This document shows positions 53,370-63,135 of a stretch of DNA of 64,000 nucleotides, one piece after another. A program made the translations under genes and the position numbers. Below the pieces are notes generated by a model, which was not told the origin of the DNA, ran no database searches, and saw only the letters and a program-made list of their open reading frames with translations. Source of the DNA: Spirosoma fluviale (GTDB taxonomy: Bacteria > Bacteroidota > Bacteroidia > Cytophagales > Spirosomataceae); NCBI RefSeq assembly GCF_900230225.1, contig NZ_OCNH01000009.1:62001-126000 (forward strand), written 5' to 3'. Numbering within the stretch: position 1 is the first letter of the stretch; every line of letters begins with the position of its first letter.

Positions 53370-56027
53370 ATGGCTCGACGAACAAACGCCAACGACCAGG
53401 ACGATAAAGAAACATCCGGATTTGTCCGCGTGCGGGGCGCTCGTGAGCATAACCTCAAAAATATCGACGTCTCCATACCACGGAATCAGCTGGTAGTTTT
53501 CAGCGGTGTCTCCGGCTCGGGTAAGTCGTCCCTTGCCTTCGGCACCCTCTATGCCGAAGCACAGCGACGGTATCTTGAATCGGTTTCCCCTTATGCCAGA
53601 CGGCTGATCGATCAGGTTGGCGTGCCGGATGTCGATGCCATTGACGGCCTGCCGCCCGCCGTCGCCCTTCAGCAGCAACGCGGCACGCCCAATGCCCGCT
53701 CGACGGTAGGTAGTCTGACGACACTTTCGAGCCTGGTGCGTATGCTCTACTCGCGCGTGGGTACTTACCCCGCCCGCCAGACGATGCTCTATGCCGAAGA
53801 TTTTTCCTTCAATACCCCCCAAGGGGCTTGTCCCCGCTGCCAGGGTATGGGCCGTGTGCATACCATGACCGAAGAGTCGATGGTTCCGGATCCGTCGCTG
53901 ACTATCCGCCAGCGGGCCATTGCCGCCTGGCCCACGGCCTGGGGCGGTCAGAACCTGCGCGACATTTTAGTCTCCCTGGGCTATGACATCGATAAACCCT
54001 GGAAAGACCTGCCCAAAAAGGACCGACAGTGGATTCTCTTTACGGACGAGCAGCCAACGGTTCCCGTTTATGCGGGCCTCACCCCAACCGAAACGCGTCA
54101 GGCTCAGCGACTGAAGATGGAACCGAGCTATCAGGGAACCTTCAGCAGCGCCCGGCGAAACCTGGAGCACACGCTCGCCCATACGGACAGTGCAGCCATG
54201 CGCAAACGCGTGTTGCAGTTTATGATCAGTAGCCCCTGCCCGGTATGCCAGGGCAAGCGCTTAAAGCCCGAGGCACTTTCGGTTACCTTCGCCGGCTACG
54301 ATATCGCCGATTTCTCGCATCTCTCCCTGACGCAACTGGTAGAAGTCATCAAGCCGGCCGCGAATGGCGAGTTTGCCACCGAGATGAATCCGTCAACGTC
54401 GCTGGTGAGTCGCCAGGCGGCAAAAGCTGCGCTGGATCGGCGCGTGCAGGCAGGTGGCTCGGCGCACAAGGGCGCCCCGGATGTGCGCCGTACCGATGAT
54501 CTCTCGCCTGAAAAGCGCATCGCTGCCGAGCGCCTGTGCGGTGATCTGCTGGATCGCCTGACAACGCTCATCGAGCTGGGCCTGGGTTACCTGTCGCTTG
54601 ACCGCAGCACGCCCACCTGCTCATCCGGTGAGTTGCAACGGCTGCGGCTGGCCACTCAGCTCTCCTCCCAGCTCTTTGGGGTCATCTATGTGCTGGACGA
54701 GCCGACGGCAGGGCTGCACCCGGCCGATGGCCACGCGCTCTTCGACGCACTGGACAGGCTCAAAGCGTCGGGCAACTCGCTCTTCGTGGTCGAACACGAC
54801 GTTGAGCTGATGCGCCGTGCCGATTGGCTCGTTGATGTTGGCCCTGAAGCGGGCAGCGCGGGCGGGCACATTCTCTACAGTGGAGAACCACAAGGCCTTA
54901 GGCGGGTTAGCGAGTCCCGCACCCGGCCCTACCTTTTTGAGGAAACAGCCCGGCTCTCGTCCCCCAACCGTTCCCCTAAAGGCTGGCTACGTCTGGAAGG
55001 AGTCCGACGAAATAATCTCCAGGGGGTGACTGTTTCGTTTCCGCTGGGTTGCTTTACCGCCGTGACCGGTGTCTCGGGGTCCGGCAAATCAAGCCTGGTG
55101 AGCCAGTCTCTGCTGGATCTGGTGGCACAGCACCTGGGCATGAGACGGGAAGAGGCCGAGGAAGATGCGCTGGAGCAGGCCCCCGCCGAAAAAACCATCG
55201 GTCGATTGGGGGGCGATGTCGAGGCCATACAGCGACTGATTGAGGTGGACCAAAAACCAATCGGACGAACCCCACGCTCCAACCTGGCCACCTATACCGG
55301 GCTTTTTGATCAGGTCCGAAAACTCTTTGCCGCCACGCCGGAGGCCCGTAGGCGACACTTCGATGCCGGCCGCTTTTCCTTCAACGTTGCCAAAGGGCGG
55401 TGCCCAACCTGTGAGGGAGAAGGCCAGGTCAGCATCGAGCTGCTGTTCATGCCGAGCGTTTATGCCCCTTGTCCGACCTGTCATGGCGCACGCTATAACG
55501 AAAAGACGCTGGAGATTAACTGGAACGGCAAATCTATTGCGGATGTGCTGAGCCTGACGGTCGACGAAGCCTGCCTGTTTTTTGCCGGGGAAGCGCTAGT
55601 GTTGCGGTCCCTCGACACGCTGCGGGATATTGGCCTGGGTTATCTCAAGCTGGGGCAAAGCGCGACTGAGCTTTCCGGCGGGGAGGCCCAGCGCATCAAG
55701 CTCTCCACCGAACTGCAACGTACGCAACGGGGCACCACCCTCTACGTGTTGGATGAGCCGACCACCGGCCTGCATCCGCGTGATGTCGATCGTCTTTTGG
55801 TTCAGCTGAACCGCCTGGTTGATGCGGGCAACACCGTTATCGTCGTCGAGCATGATATGCGTACGGTCGCCCAGTGTGATTGGGTTATCGACGTGGGACC
55901 CGGAGCCGGGAATCACGGCGGCACGATCGTTGCGGCAGGAACACCGACCGAGGTAGCCGCGTGTCAGGCAAGCCGTACGGCTCCTTTCCTGGCGAACATC
56001 CTGAAGCCCGAGCTAAGTCCCCCCTAA
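53370..56027 (+). CDS. UvrA-like ABC ATPase lacking the UvrB-binding domain (UvrA2 class)
   Basis: 885 residues. Both ABC cassettes are complete: Walker A GVSGSGKSSLAFG (~48-60) and GVSGSGKSSLVSQ (~565-577), signatures SSGELQRLRLAT and LSGGEAQRIKLST, and Walker B LDEPTAGLHP and LDEPTTGLHP. Zinc-type Cys pairs are CPRC, CPVC, CPTC and CPTC. The sequence passes directly from VRMLYSRVGTYPAR to the SFNTPQGACPRC segment, so the ~100 residues that bind UvrB in true UvrA are missing. Such UvrA2 proteins are linked to resistance to DNA-binding or alkylating compounds. The gene is visibly more GC-rich than its surroundings and isolated from other repair genes, which suggests transfer. Confidence 0.88.
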   Translation: MARRTNANDQDDKETSGFVRVRGAREHNLKNIDVSIPRNQLVVFSGVSGSGKSSLAFGTLYAEAQRRYLESVSPYARRLIDQVGVPDVDAIDGLPPAVALQQQRGTPNARSTVGSLTTLSSLVRMLYSRVGTYPARQTMLYAEDFSFNTPQGACPRCQGMGRVHTMTEESMVPDPSLTIRQRAIAAWPTAWGGQNLRDILVSLGYDIDKPWKDLPKKDRQWILFTDEQPTVPVYAGLTPTETRQAQRLKMEPSYQGTFSSARRNLEHTLAHTDSAAMRKRVLQFMISSPCPVCQGKRLKPEALSVTFAGYDIADFSHLSLTQLVEVIKPAANGEFATEMNPSTSLVSRQAAKAALDRRVQAGGSAHKGAPDVRRTDDLSPEKRIAAERLCGDLLDRLTTLIELGLGYLSLDRSTPTCSSGELQRLRLATQLSSQLFGVIYVLDEPTAGLHPADGHALFDALDRLKASGNSLFVVEHDVELMRRADWLVDVGPEAGSAGGHILYSGEPQGLRRVSESRTRPYLFEETARLSSPNRSPKGWLRLEGVRRNNLQGVTVSFPLGCFTAVTGVSGSGKSSLVSQSLLDLVAQHLGMRREEAEEDALEQAPAEKTIGRLGGDVEAIQRLIEVDQKPIGRTPRSNLATYTGLFDQVRKLFAATPEARRRHFDAGRFSFNVAKGRCPTCEGEGQVSIELLFMPSVYAPCPTCHGARYNEKTLEINWNGKSIADVLSLTVDEACLFFAGEALVLRSLDTLRDIGLGYLKLGQSATELSGGEAQRIKLSTELQRTQRGTTLYVLDEPTTGLHPRDVDRLLVQLNRLVDAGNTVIVVEHDMRTVAQCDWVIDVGPGAGNHGGTIVAAGTPTEVAACQASRTAPFLANILKPELSPP

Positions 56028-56326
56028 TCAACGTCATTACAAGTCAATGCGCTACCAAGTTAGTTTCATGTTGGTCCGGCTGGATGGCCTGCACCGCAAC
56101 GGCGGCCCGGCGCAACGGCGGCCCGGCGCAACGGCGGCCCGGCGCAACGGCGGATCGTGGGCAGCCCCGCCGTTTTGCCGGTAAGACCCATATCTAAAAA
56201 ACAAGTAGTTATGTTGAACTACCAGGAGGCCGTGGCCCAAACAAACTGTAGTCGTTTTATCTTTTTCATCGAGCAACGACAGACTTACCCTAAAGTACGG
56301 AAATGATGGTCTTACCCCAAGCTTTT
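56028..56326. other. Intergenic with minisatellite, no gene seen
   Basis: Between the UvrA-like gene and the convergent response regulator. Apart from the 16-bp tandem repeat listed separately, no ORF with recognisable content was found. Confidence 0.5.
56095..56153. repeat. Tandem repeat, 16-bp unit, about 3.5 copies
   Basis: The unit GGCGGCCCGGCGCAAC occurs at 56101-56116, 56117-56132 and 56133-56148, without mismatch, preceded by the last six bases of a copy and followed by GGCGG. It is very GC-rich within a poorer region. Confidence 0.95.
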
Positions 56327-56707
56327 TCAGGCTATCGGGGTGGATTGGAGTTGCCGGTTAATTCGCAGGATTAACTCTTTAAGGCTAAACGGTTTGCCAA
56401 TAAAGTCATTAGCCCCTAACTCCTGACAATAGTTGCGCACGATATTATCCGTATTCGCAGACACGACAAGAATCGGTATTTGTTGGCCTCTGGAAGAACT
56501 TCGGATTCGTTCAATTAAGGCTTGCCCTGTAACTAAGGGCATGTTTAAATCGGTTATGATCAAATCCGGCTGATGGCCCTTCTCGAACCAGTCAATGGCT
56601 TGCAGTCCATTTGTACAGCTTGTCAACTCAAACTTTTTCTTTAATCCGTGCTGAATAAGGAATCCAATGAAGGGATCATCATCAACAAAAAGTATATGAT
56701 TACGCAT
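56327..56707 (-). CDS. Single-domain response regulator (CheY-like receiver)
   Basis: ATG at 56707 gives 126 residues starting MRNHILFVDDDPFIG; the longer frame to 56767 adds a leader without receiver homology. The receiver residues are all present: the acidic cluster VDDD, phosphoacceptor Asp in IITDLNMP, Ser in VVSAN and Lys in GKPFSLKEL. No output domain exists, so it would signal by protein contact. No sensor kinase is nearby. It is convergent with the UvrA-like gene and lies in AT-richer DNA. Confidence 0.9.
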   Translation of the reverse strand: MRNHILFVDDDPFIGFLIQHGLKKKFELTSCTNGLQAIDWFEKGHQPDLIITDLNMPLVTGQALIERIRSSSRGQQIPILVVSANTDNIVRNYCQELGANDFIGKPFSLKELILRINRQLQSTPIA

Positions 56708-56943
56708 AATATATTTACTCAGCAGAACTAAATCATAAATTTTATGCAATATTAAGTATTTATGCATATGTAGTCTACATAGATACCTAGTATTAGTAAC
56801 TAAGAGTGCATGGGTAAATAGAATCAGTTTAATGTAAGTAGTCCTTGCTTATTAGTTTGTCTTAAAAGCACTAAAGTTGATGGTTAACTTTATGCTTACA
56901 TTCGTCAAATACCGATTGAGGGCATAGGCTAAATCATCCTTAG

Positions 56944-57210
56944 TCAACTAATCCTCTGGCTTTAACCAACCTCTATAACATAGGCGGTGTGGTTTACTAC
57001 GACTCCACGCAAAGCAGCTACTTTATTCGGGTCCCTAATAGCTTCGATTCCCATGACCTTGGTTACACCTGCAACTTGGCTACTGAATACCAAAGAAATG
57101 GTCTAAAGGTCAAATTCAGCGGTACGTATTACCAGAGTGATAAACAACTAGGATTTGTCGCGGGTGACAAGAGTTATTACTTGTCACTTATTTCCATCGA
57201 GGGACAATGA
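56944..57210 (+). pseudogene. Small orphan reading frame without a start codon
   Basis: The frame opens after a TAG at 56941 and runs to TGA at 57208. It has no ATG; the first possible start is GTG 56989. The product (GGVVYYDSTQSSYFIRV, then NGLKVKFSGTYYQSDKQ) resembles the C-terminal part of small beta-rich secreted proteins of Bacteroidota. The missing front, where a lipoprotein signal would be expected, suggests a truncated gene. No function can be assigned. Confidence 0.4.
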
Positions 57211-57515
57211 TGCATCCAACTAGCGTGAGATGAATATTCTCAAATAATGCTCCTGCATGAGACGAGGTGATCTTCAACTCTGCGGCATAAATAGGGGGTT
57301 AAACTGGGCGGCTGTTTTAAATAGCTGTCAACTACTTTCCGTAGCGTACGCCCTTGACGATCCTGAATGTACAAGTCAGAAAACACACATGTACTCCTTG
57401 GTATAGCTTATTGTAGATGTGGCCCGCCATGTGGGTTGACGGGCGGTTGAGGCCCAGGGGTCGATGGAGCAATGGCTGATCGATTCCTAATTTGTTTTTG
57501 ATCTTCTTTAAATCG
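57211..57515. other. Intergenic, nothing recognised
   Basis: No frame carries recognisable protein sequence and no RNA gene was found. The N-terminal part expected for the following oxidoreductase fragment is not here. Confidence 0.5.
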
Positions 57516-57872
57516 GCTAGTACAGGTGGTAAAGGAGTTGATGTCATCATCGACACTATTGGAGGTAATACACTTTCTGATAGCGGACGAATTCTTAGTC
57601 AGATGGGGCAGGTAGTTACTGTGGTCGATCTTGAAAAACCTCAAAACCTTATCTATGCCTGGGGGAAAAATGCGACTTACCATTTTGTATTTACGCGACA
57701 AAACCGAAATAAGTTGGATGAAATAACAAAACTGGTAGAAACTAACAAGTTAAAACCAGTTCTTAATAAAGTCTTTTTATTGTCGGAGATAAGTAAGGCG
57801 CATAGTTTGTTGGAAAACAAAGTCGGCGACAAAAACTTCTACGGTAAAATCGGAATCGAGATCGACAAATAA
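57516..57872 (+). pseudogene. 3' fragment of a quinone-reductase-like MDR oxidoreductase
   Basis: About 118 residues, GGKGVDVIIDTIGGNTL to KNFYGKIGIEIDK, match the C-terminal end of NADPH:quinone oxidoreductase-like MDR proteins: the VDVIIDTIGG turn of the Rossmann fold, then LLSEISKAHSLLE near the end. The N-terminal two thirds, including the GroES-like domain and the nucleotide loop, are absent. The open frame reaches back to a TTG at 57492, but no homology lies there. Not expected to be functional. Confidence 0.75.
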
Positions 57873-58217
57873 ATAATTCAGATTTTCAACATTTAATGCC
57901 GTCCGCTGGTGTGTAGCTCAGGAATAGACTGTTAATTAAATAGCCTAAAATGACCAGAATTATATTTTCTCGTAGTATCGAATTGTTATCGATGATGGAA
58001 ATTTTCAATTGAATTTTATGAATTCACGTTTAACGATTGCACATCGACGGAATCACTTTCCTTATAAAAGTACGAATGGTTTCGGGTCTTGGTGGTGATC
58101 CCAATTCTCTATTGGCATGTATAAAAGGCCTGTTCGAATAATATAGTTTTCCACAATTTCTTGCCGATTTACTTTTGCTCTACGATTTAGCAAACAGGAA
58201 TTTGCAAAAAGAAAGTT
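57873..58217. other. Intergenic, AT-rich, nothing recognised
   Basis: Contains no supported gene. It is the likely promoter region for the prolyl oligopeptidase gene that follows, but I could not point to a specific promoter. Confidence 0.5.
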
Positions 58218-60384
58218 ATGAAAAATTCCATTCACTTTTTCTTGCTTGCCTTTTTGGTTGCGGCTTGCAACCAATCACAAAAAAAGGCCCCCAATATGGA
58301 AATTGTAAGAAAGCCATATCCGATTACTGAAGAGGTGGATCAAAAAGATAAATACTTTGATACGGTGGTCGAAGATCCGTACCGCTGGCTTGAAGATGAC
58401 CGCTCAGAAAAAAGAAAGGCCTGGATTACAGCGCAAAACAGTGTTACCTCTGCCTATCTCGATCAAATTCCATATCGCGATGCCATGCGAGAACGGCTCA
58501 AAAGCATATGGAACTATGAAAAACTTTCTGCCCCGTTTAAAGAAGGAGAGTATACTTACTTTTTGAAAATAGATGGCTTGCAAAATCAATGGGTCATAAA
58601 TAGAAAAAAAAGGTGATTCAGGTAAAGATGAGGTTTTTCTCGACCCAAATGCATTTTCAAAAGATGGCAGCACCTCGCTTACCGAATTCGGTTTTAGCCA
58701 GGATGGCTCTCTTATGGCCTATCAGCTTTCTAAAAATGGCTCGGACTGGACAAAAATTGTTATCATAAAAACTGCCGATAAATCCCAGGTGGGGGATACA
58801 TTGATGAACGTTAAATTTGCCACTGTTGCCTGGAAAGGCAACGAAGGTATTTTTTATAGTGCCTATAAAAGGAAAAGAGGAAAATCCAGCTTATCCGAGA
58901 AAACAGATCGGCATCAGCTTTATTTTCACAAGATTGATACACCCCAACTAAAAGATGAATTGATTCTGGGCGGTGCTGACTATTCCAGGAGATATATATT
59001 GAGCCGTGTGAGCGAAGATGGCCGCTATCTGATTGTTACTGCCGCAAACTCAAGTTCTGGCAATGAACTGCTCATAAAAGACCTAACCCGGCAGTCCTCA
59101 AAGTTCATAACTGTTGTAGGGAATTTGTCAGGCAATCACGAGATTCTTGATATAAGAGATCGTAAAATTTTTATCCGTACTGATCTGCAGGCACCTAATG
59201 GAAAGCTTGTGGCAACAGATATTTCCAATCCGTCAGTTCAGAACTGGCAGGAGATTATTCCTGAAAGCCAGGAAGTGTTACAGGTGACAACCGCCGGGGG
59301 AAAAATATTTGCTAACTATTTGAAAGATGCCCTTTCGTCCGTAAAGCAGTTTGACTTTACTGGCAAACTGGAACATCAACTTAAATTGCCGGATATTGGC
59401 TCAGTTACGGCAGTAGGGATAAGGAGCAAACCGGATGATAAACATCTGTATTATTACTTTACCTCCTATATTCATCCGGGAACAATATACAAATACGATA
59501 TTTCGTCTGGTCACTCAGAGCTGTACAAAAAATCCAATGTAAAGTTCGAACCTGATAATTATGTCTCAAAACATATGTTTTATAAATCCAAAGACGGAAC
59601 CCGGATTCCTCTGATTGTAACGCATAAAAAAGGCATTAAACTGGATGGCTCTAATCCTACACTTTTACATGGATACGGTGGTTTTGGTGTCAATCTCACG
59701 CCAACATTCGACATCCGAAACCTTTTGTTACTCGAACAGGGGGGCGTACTGGCTGTGGCGAATCTTCGCGGGGGAGGAGAATACGGAGTGAAATGGCACC
59801 TGGCCGGGACAAAAATGCAGAAGCAGAATACGTTCGACGATTTCATCGCTGCCGCAGACTATTTAATAGCGTCGCGTTACACCTCGCCAGCTAAACTGGC
59901 CATAGCCGGAGAATCAAATGGAGGACTGTTGATTGGGGCCTGCATGACCCAACGCCCGGACCTTTTTAAGGTCGCTTTCCCGGGTGTAGCGGTGTTGGAT
60001 ATGCTCAGGTTCAATAAATTTACCGGCGGAGAAGGCTGGACCTTTGATTTTGGTTCCCCTGAAGATAGTCGTGACATGTTCCACTATCTCTATCAATATT
60101 CTCCATACCATTCAATTAAACCGGGCACTGTATATCCCGCTACGCTTATAACGACGGCTGATCACGATGACCGCGTTGTTCCGGCACATTCCTTCAAGTT
60201 TGCTGCCAGGCTTCAGAAGTCCCAAAAAGGAGATAATCCTGTGCTGCTAAGAGTAGACACCAAAGCCGGTCATGGTGCAGGAATCTCGACGGCCATGGCA
60301 ATTGATCAGCAGGCCGATAAATGGGCTTTCATGTTCCACATAATGGGATTGCCGTACGAGCAGAACCCAAGACAACACGAGTAA
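58218..60384 (+). pseudogene. Prolyl oligopeptidase (S9A) lipoprotein gene interrupted by a frameshift
   Basis: The first part (58218-58616) starts with a lipoprotein signal, MKNSIHFFLLAFLVAAC, and the S9A opening VVEDPYRWLEDDRSEKRKAW. Its frame ends just after an A8 run at 58604-58611. Homology resumes immediately in another frame (GDSGKDEVFLDPNAFSKDG) and continues to 60384 with a complete catalytic domain: Ser in GESNGGLLIG, Asp in DHDDRVVP, His in AGHGAG. Joined, the protein would be about 720 residues, normal for the family. Removing one A restores the frame. It may be a real inactivation, phase variation or a sequencing error. Intact, it would be an outer-membrane or periplasmic peptidase cutting after Pro. 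Confidence 0.85.
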
Positions 60385-60411
60385 GGCGACTTGCACTTTG
60401 TAATTTTACTT

Positions 60412-61284
60412 ATGGATAGAAACGAAAACACCTTGCATTCATTTTTGATGATAGGCCAGTCCAATATGGCGGGCCGTGGGTATATAAAAGATGTAAAACC
60501 TATTTACGACGAGCATATCAAAATGCTGGTGAACGGGAGATGGCAAACAATGACTGAGCCAATAAATTTTGATAGACCCACTTCGGGAATTGGTCTTGCT
60601 GCGTCTTTCGCCGGTGCCTGGCGTATGAAAAATGAAAATTTACAGATAGGGCTGATTCCCTGTGCAGAGGGTGGCACTAGTCTGGATGACTGGGAAGTGG
60701 GAGGGCCACTTTTTGACAATGCCGTATTTCAGACAAAACTTGCACAACGTACCAGTTTGCTCAGCGGTTTTTTATGGCACCAGGGAGAGAATGATAGCTT
60801 TGGGGGCCGATCCAGCTACTATTTTGATAAATTGACAAATCTGGTGGCTGCATTCCGGAAGGAACTGCAGGCACCGGATGTCCCCTTCATTGCAGGAGGT
60901 TTAGGTGATTTTTTAAGCAGCGGCAGGTACGGGACGTATTTTACCGAATTCAGTGCTGTTAACCAGGCGCTTCGGGAGTATGCCGACACGACGGCGAATA
61001 GCTATTTTGTCGCTGCATCTGACCTGACAGCCAATGCCGACGGGCTCCACTTTGACGCCATATCACAGCGGAAGCTTGGCGTCAGATACTTTGACGCTTT
61101 TTATGGCCGGAAAAATGTGCTTGGTCCACTTGATGATGAAAACGAGCTTATCAACAGGATTCAGGACAAACCTTTGACCAGGAATGAGAAGGCAGCCTTA
61201 CTGGAAATCAGTTTTGCCCGTGGTGACCTATCGTTGGCAGACTTTGAGAACCAGTTATCAACATTGAATTCAATGCCGTCGTAA
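60412..61284 (+). CDS. SGNH hydrolase of the sialate O-acetylesterase type
   Basis: ATG 60412 gives 290 residues (an in-frame TTG at 60391 is less likely). Block I MIGQSNMAGRG carries the Ser nucleophile, WHQGENDS is the middle block, and DGLHFDAISQ holds the Asp/His pair. These are typical of the SASA/DUF303 esterase family, which removes acetyl groups from carbohydrates. No signal peptide is apparent, so it may act in the cytoplasm. A short C-terminal SHOCT-like helix (KAALLEISFARGDLSLADFE) follows the catalytic domain. It starts 27 bases after the peptidase gene. Confidence 0.82.
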   Translation: MDRNENTLHSFLMIGQSNMAGRGYIKDVKPIYDEHIKMLVNGRWQTMTEPINFDRPTSGIGLAASFAGAWRMKNENLQIGLIPCAEGGTSLDDWEVGGPLFDNAVFQTKLAQRTSLLSGFLWHQGENDSFGGRSSYYFDKLTNLVAAFRKELQAPDVPFIAGGLGDFLSSGRYGTYFTEFSAVNQALREYADTTANSYFVAASDLTANADGLHFDAISQRKLGVRYFDAFYGRKNVLGPLDDENELINRIQDKPLTRNEKAALLEISFARGDLSLADFENQLSTLNSMPS

Positions 61285-61402
61285 ATCAAAAGGTAAACAC
61301 TGACAGCTACAGACGTCAATTGCCAGCGTTTTCTGGTTTCCAGGTTCACTTCACTGCTGTTGATTCAAGTTCAACCTCCTCAACCTAAGCAGGTGAGAGA
61401 CG

Positions 61403-61927
61403 TTAGGGTCGCCATCGACGTAGGGTCGTCTTCTGCTCATAAGGCGGTGGGGTGGGTAGCGTGATAAGTTCAATAACCGTACCCCAGGGTGTGCGGCCGT
61501 AGCAGAAGATATTGCCGGAGCCGGTTTCCAGCGGGAACAGGTTGGGGGCAGGGTGGTCGAAGATAACTCCACCGGCGGCCGTGAACCGGGCAACGGCCGC
61601 CGACATATCGTCTAAATAGAGTGCAAAGTGCTGCAAGCCAAAATCACTAGGGCGTACAGGTTTCAATTGCTGGGGGGCGTGCATCTCGATGAGCTCAATA
61701 CCGGGCCCGTGCTGTAGCTTAATCATGCGCACCGCGACCGTTTGCGTACCCTTACTAAGCAGGAGCATTTTCTCCGGTTTGGAGCCTTCGATGGGGGGAT
61801 CGACACGGGATAGCGACTCGTAAATGACTTCGGCCCCAAAGGCCGCTATGAGGAACTGGGTTGCGGCTTCAATATCGGGCACCGTAATGCCAATATGGTC
61901 GATGCCGCGAATGCTGGTCGAGTTCAT
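61403..61927 (-). CDS. VOC-family (glyoxalase/dioxygenase fold) protein
   Basis: 174 residues starting MNSTSIRGIDHIGITVPDIE. The paired beta-alpha-beta-beta-beta modules of the VOC fold are visible, with likely metal ligands in DHIGI, IELIEMH, LQHFALYLDD and GTVIELI. The substrate cannot be told. It lies 34 bases downstream of the RidA gene on the same strand, so the two are probably cotranscribed. Confidence 0.85.
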   Translation of the reverse strand: MNSTSIRGIDHIGITVPDIEAATQFLIAAFGAEVIYESLSRVDPPIEGSKPEKMLLLSKGTQTVAVRMIKLQHGPGIELIEMHAPQQLKPVRPSDFGLQHFALYLDDMSAAVARFTAAGGVIFDHPAPNLFPLETGSGNIFCYGRTPWGTVIELITLPTPPPYEQKTTLRRWRP

Positions 61928-61961
61928 AAAATGGATTTTTAAGTGGATGATTGGCCAACCG

Positions 61962-62354
61962 CTATCTTACCACAGTGGCATCCAGTTCTATAGTTAATGT
62001 GTCGTTCAGGGCAACGACCTGGAGCAGCGTAACAGCCTGTTTCATGTCATGCTTTGCCACGAATTCCCGAAATATGTCAAAACATTTATTGATAAACTCA
62101 TCTGTGGAGGTCGAGTAAATAGTGAGCTTAACGATATTACCGCATTCATAACCAGCGTCACTGATGACGGTTTCGAGGTTCTGTATCGCCAAGGCAAGCT
62201 GGGTGCGCATATCGGCATCGCTGGATGTGCCATCCGCATGTACGGCCGCCTGCCCGGCACAGTATAATGTCCCTGTTGTTTCTGTCACTTCTACGGCCTG
62301 TACGTAACTGAGTTGTTCTTGCCAGGTCCAGGGATTAAACACTGTTTTTTTCAT
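61962..62354 (-). CDS. RidA/YjgF-family protein
   Basis: ATG at 62354 gives 130 residues beginning MKKTVFNPWTWQEQLSYVQA. LYCAGQAAVHADG, DMRTQLALAIQNLETVISDAG and TLLQVVALNDTLTIELDATV are characteristic of the family. RidA proteins hydrolyse reactive enamine/imine intermediates, although the Arg usual in the catalytic subgroup (typically in IEIEAIA) is not evident, so it may belong to another subgroup. It heads a two-gene minus-strand unit with the VOC protein. Confidence 0.85.
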   Translation of the reverse strand: MKKTVFNPWTWQEQLSYVQAVEVTETTGTLYCAGQAAVHADGTSSDADMRTQLALAIQNLETVISDAGYECGNIVKLTIYSTSTDEFINKCFDIFREFVAKHDMKQAVTLLQVVALNDTLTIELDATVVR

Positions 62355-62733
62355 GACGTTTTTTGATTTTTTGCTGTAGAATTGAGAACAATTATTCGAG
62401 CGATAGATGCACCTGTCCGATTTAACCTTTCTCTTTCCCAAACCCAGAATCAAAGTAACGCGCCTGGCGATCCTTGAAGAAATCTATTATCTGAACAGGC
62501 GTTTGGTCCATGCAAAAGAGAGAAGTACTGATTCGATTGCAAATTTTGGGATACTGCCGCAGAAATTTGTTTCCAAATCATGCTTTGTTGTATCCAAACT
62601 GCAGGTCAGGAATCTTATCGGCAGCGACTAGTTGTTAAAGGAATATCTTCTGGTATTATTAGTCGTAAACCCGTACTACCAGCCGGGTTATGTGCGAATG
62701 ATAGCAGCAACCACAAACAAATTTTAAACAGGT
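62355..62733. other. Divergent intergenic region, no supported gene
   Basis: A 74-codon frame at 62407-62631 has no recognisable homology and lies where promoters for the RidA unit and the SnoaL-like gene should be; it is left unannotated. Confidence 0.5.
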
Positions 62734-63111
62734 ATGACCGAAACAAATAAGCAGACTGCTGTCGCATTTTATGAATTGATGTTCAACGACTGCAAGCCAG
62801 CAGAAGCGGTTTCTTTATACGTTGGAGACGTTTATATCCAGCATAACCCGCACGTAGCCGATGGCAAGGAGGGGTTCATTTCCTATTTTGAACGGATGGC
62901 CGTGGAATATCCAGGCAAACAGGTCACGATTAAACGCATTATTGCGGAAGATGACCTTGTTGTTTTGCATTGCTTCCAGCAGTGGCCAGGGGATTCCGAC
63001 TACGCTGGAATTGATATTTTTCGCTTTGACGATACCGGTAAAATTGTTGAACACTGGGATGTTTTACAGGTTGTCCCAGAGAATAGCCAAAACGATAACG
63101 GATTGTTTTGA
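62734..63111 (+). CDS. SnoaL-like / NTF2-fold protein
   Basis: 125 residues starting MTETNKQTAVAFYELMFNDC. The SnoaL-like layout is clear: helical start, YIQHNPHVADGKEGFISYF, then GIDIFRFDDTGKIVEHWDVLQ, matching the family's D-x-FR-x-xx-GKIxEHWDV ending. Members are small ligand-binding or enzymatic proteins of varied role; this one has no assigned substrate. It is convergent with the HxlR gene. Confidence 0.85.
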   Translation: MTETNKQTAVAFYELMFNDCKPAEAVSLYVGDVYIQHNPHVADGKEGFISYFERMAVEYPGKQVTIKRIIAEDDLVVLHCFQQWPGDSDYAGIDIFRFDDTGKIVEHWDVLQVVPENSQNDNGLF

Positions 63112-63135
63112 TCGCAATCTTCGATTACTGTTTTT

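Noticed and set aside
56095..56153. Possible CRISPR array
   Set aside because: The repeats are contiguous without spacers and only 16 bp, so this is a minisatellite.
62407..62631. 74-codon plus-strand frame between RidA and the SnoaL-like gene
   Set aside because: No recognisable sequence, and it occupies the divergent promoter region.
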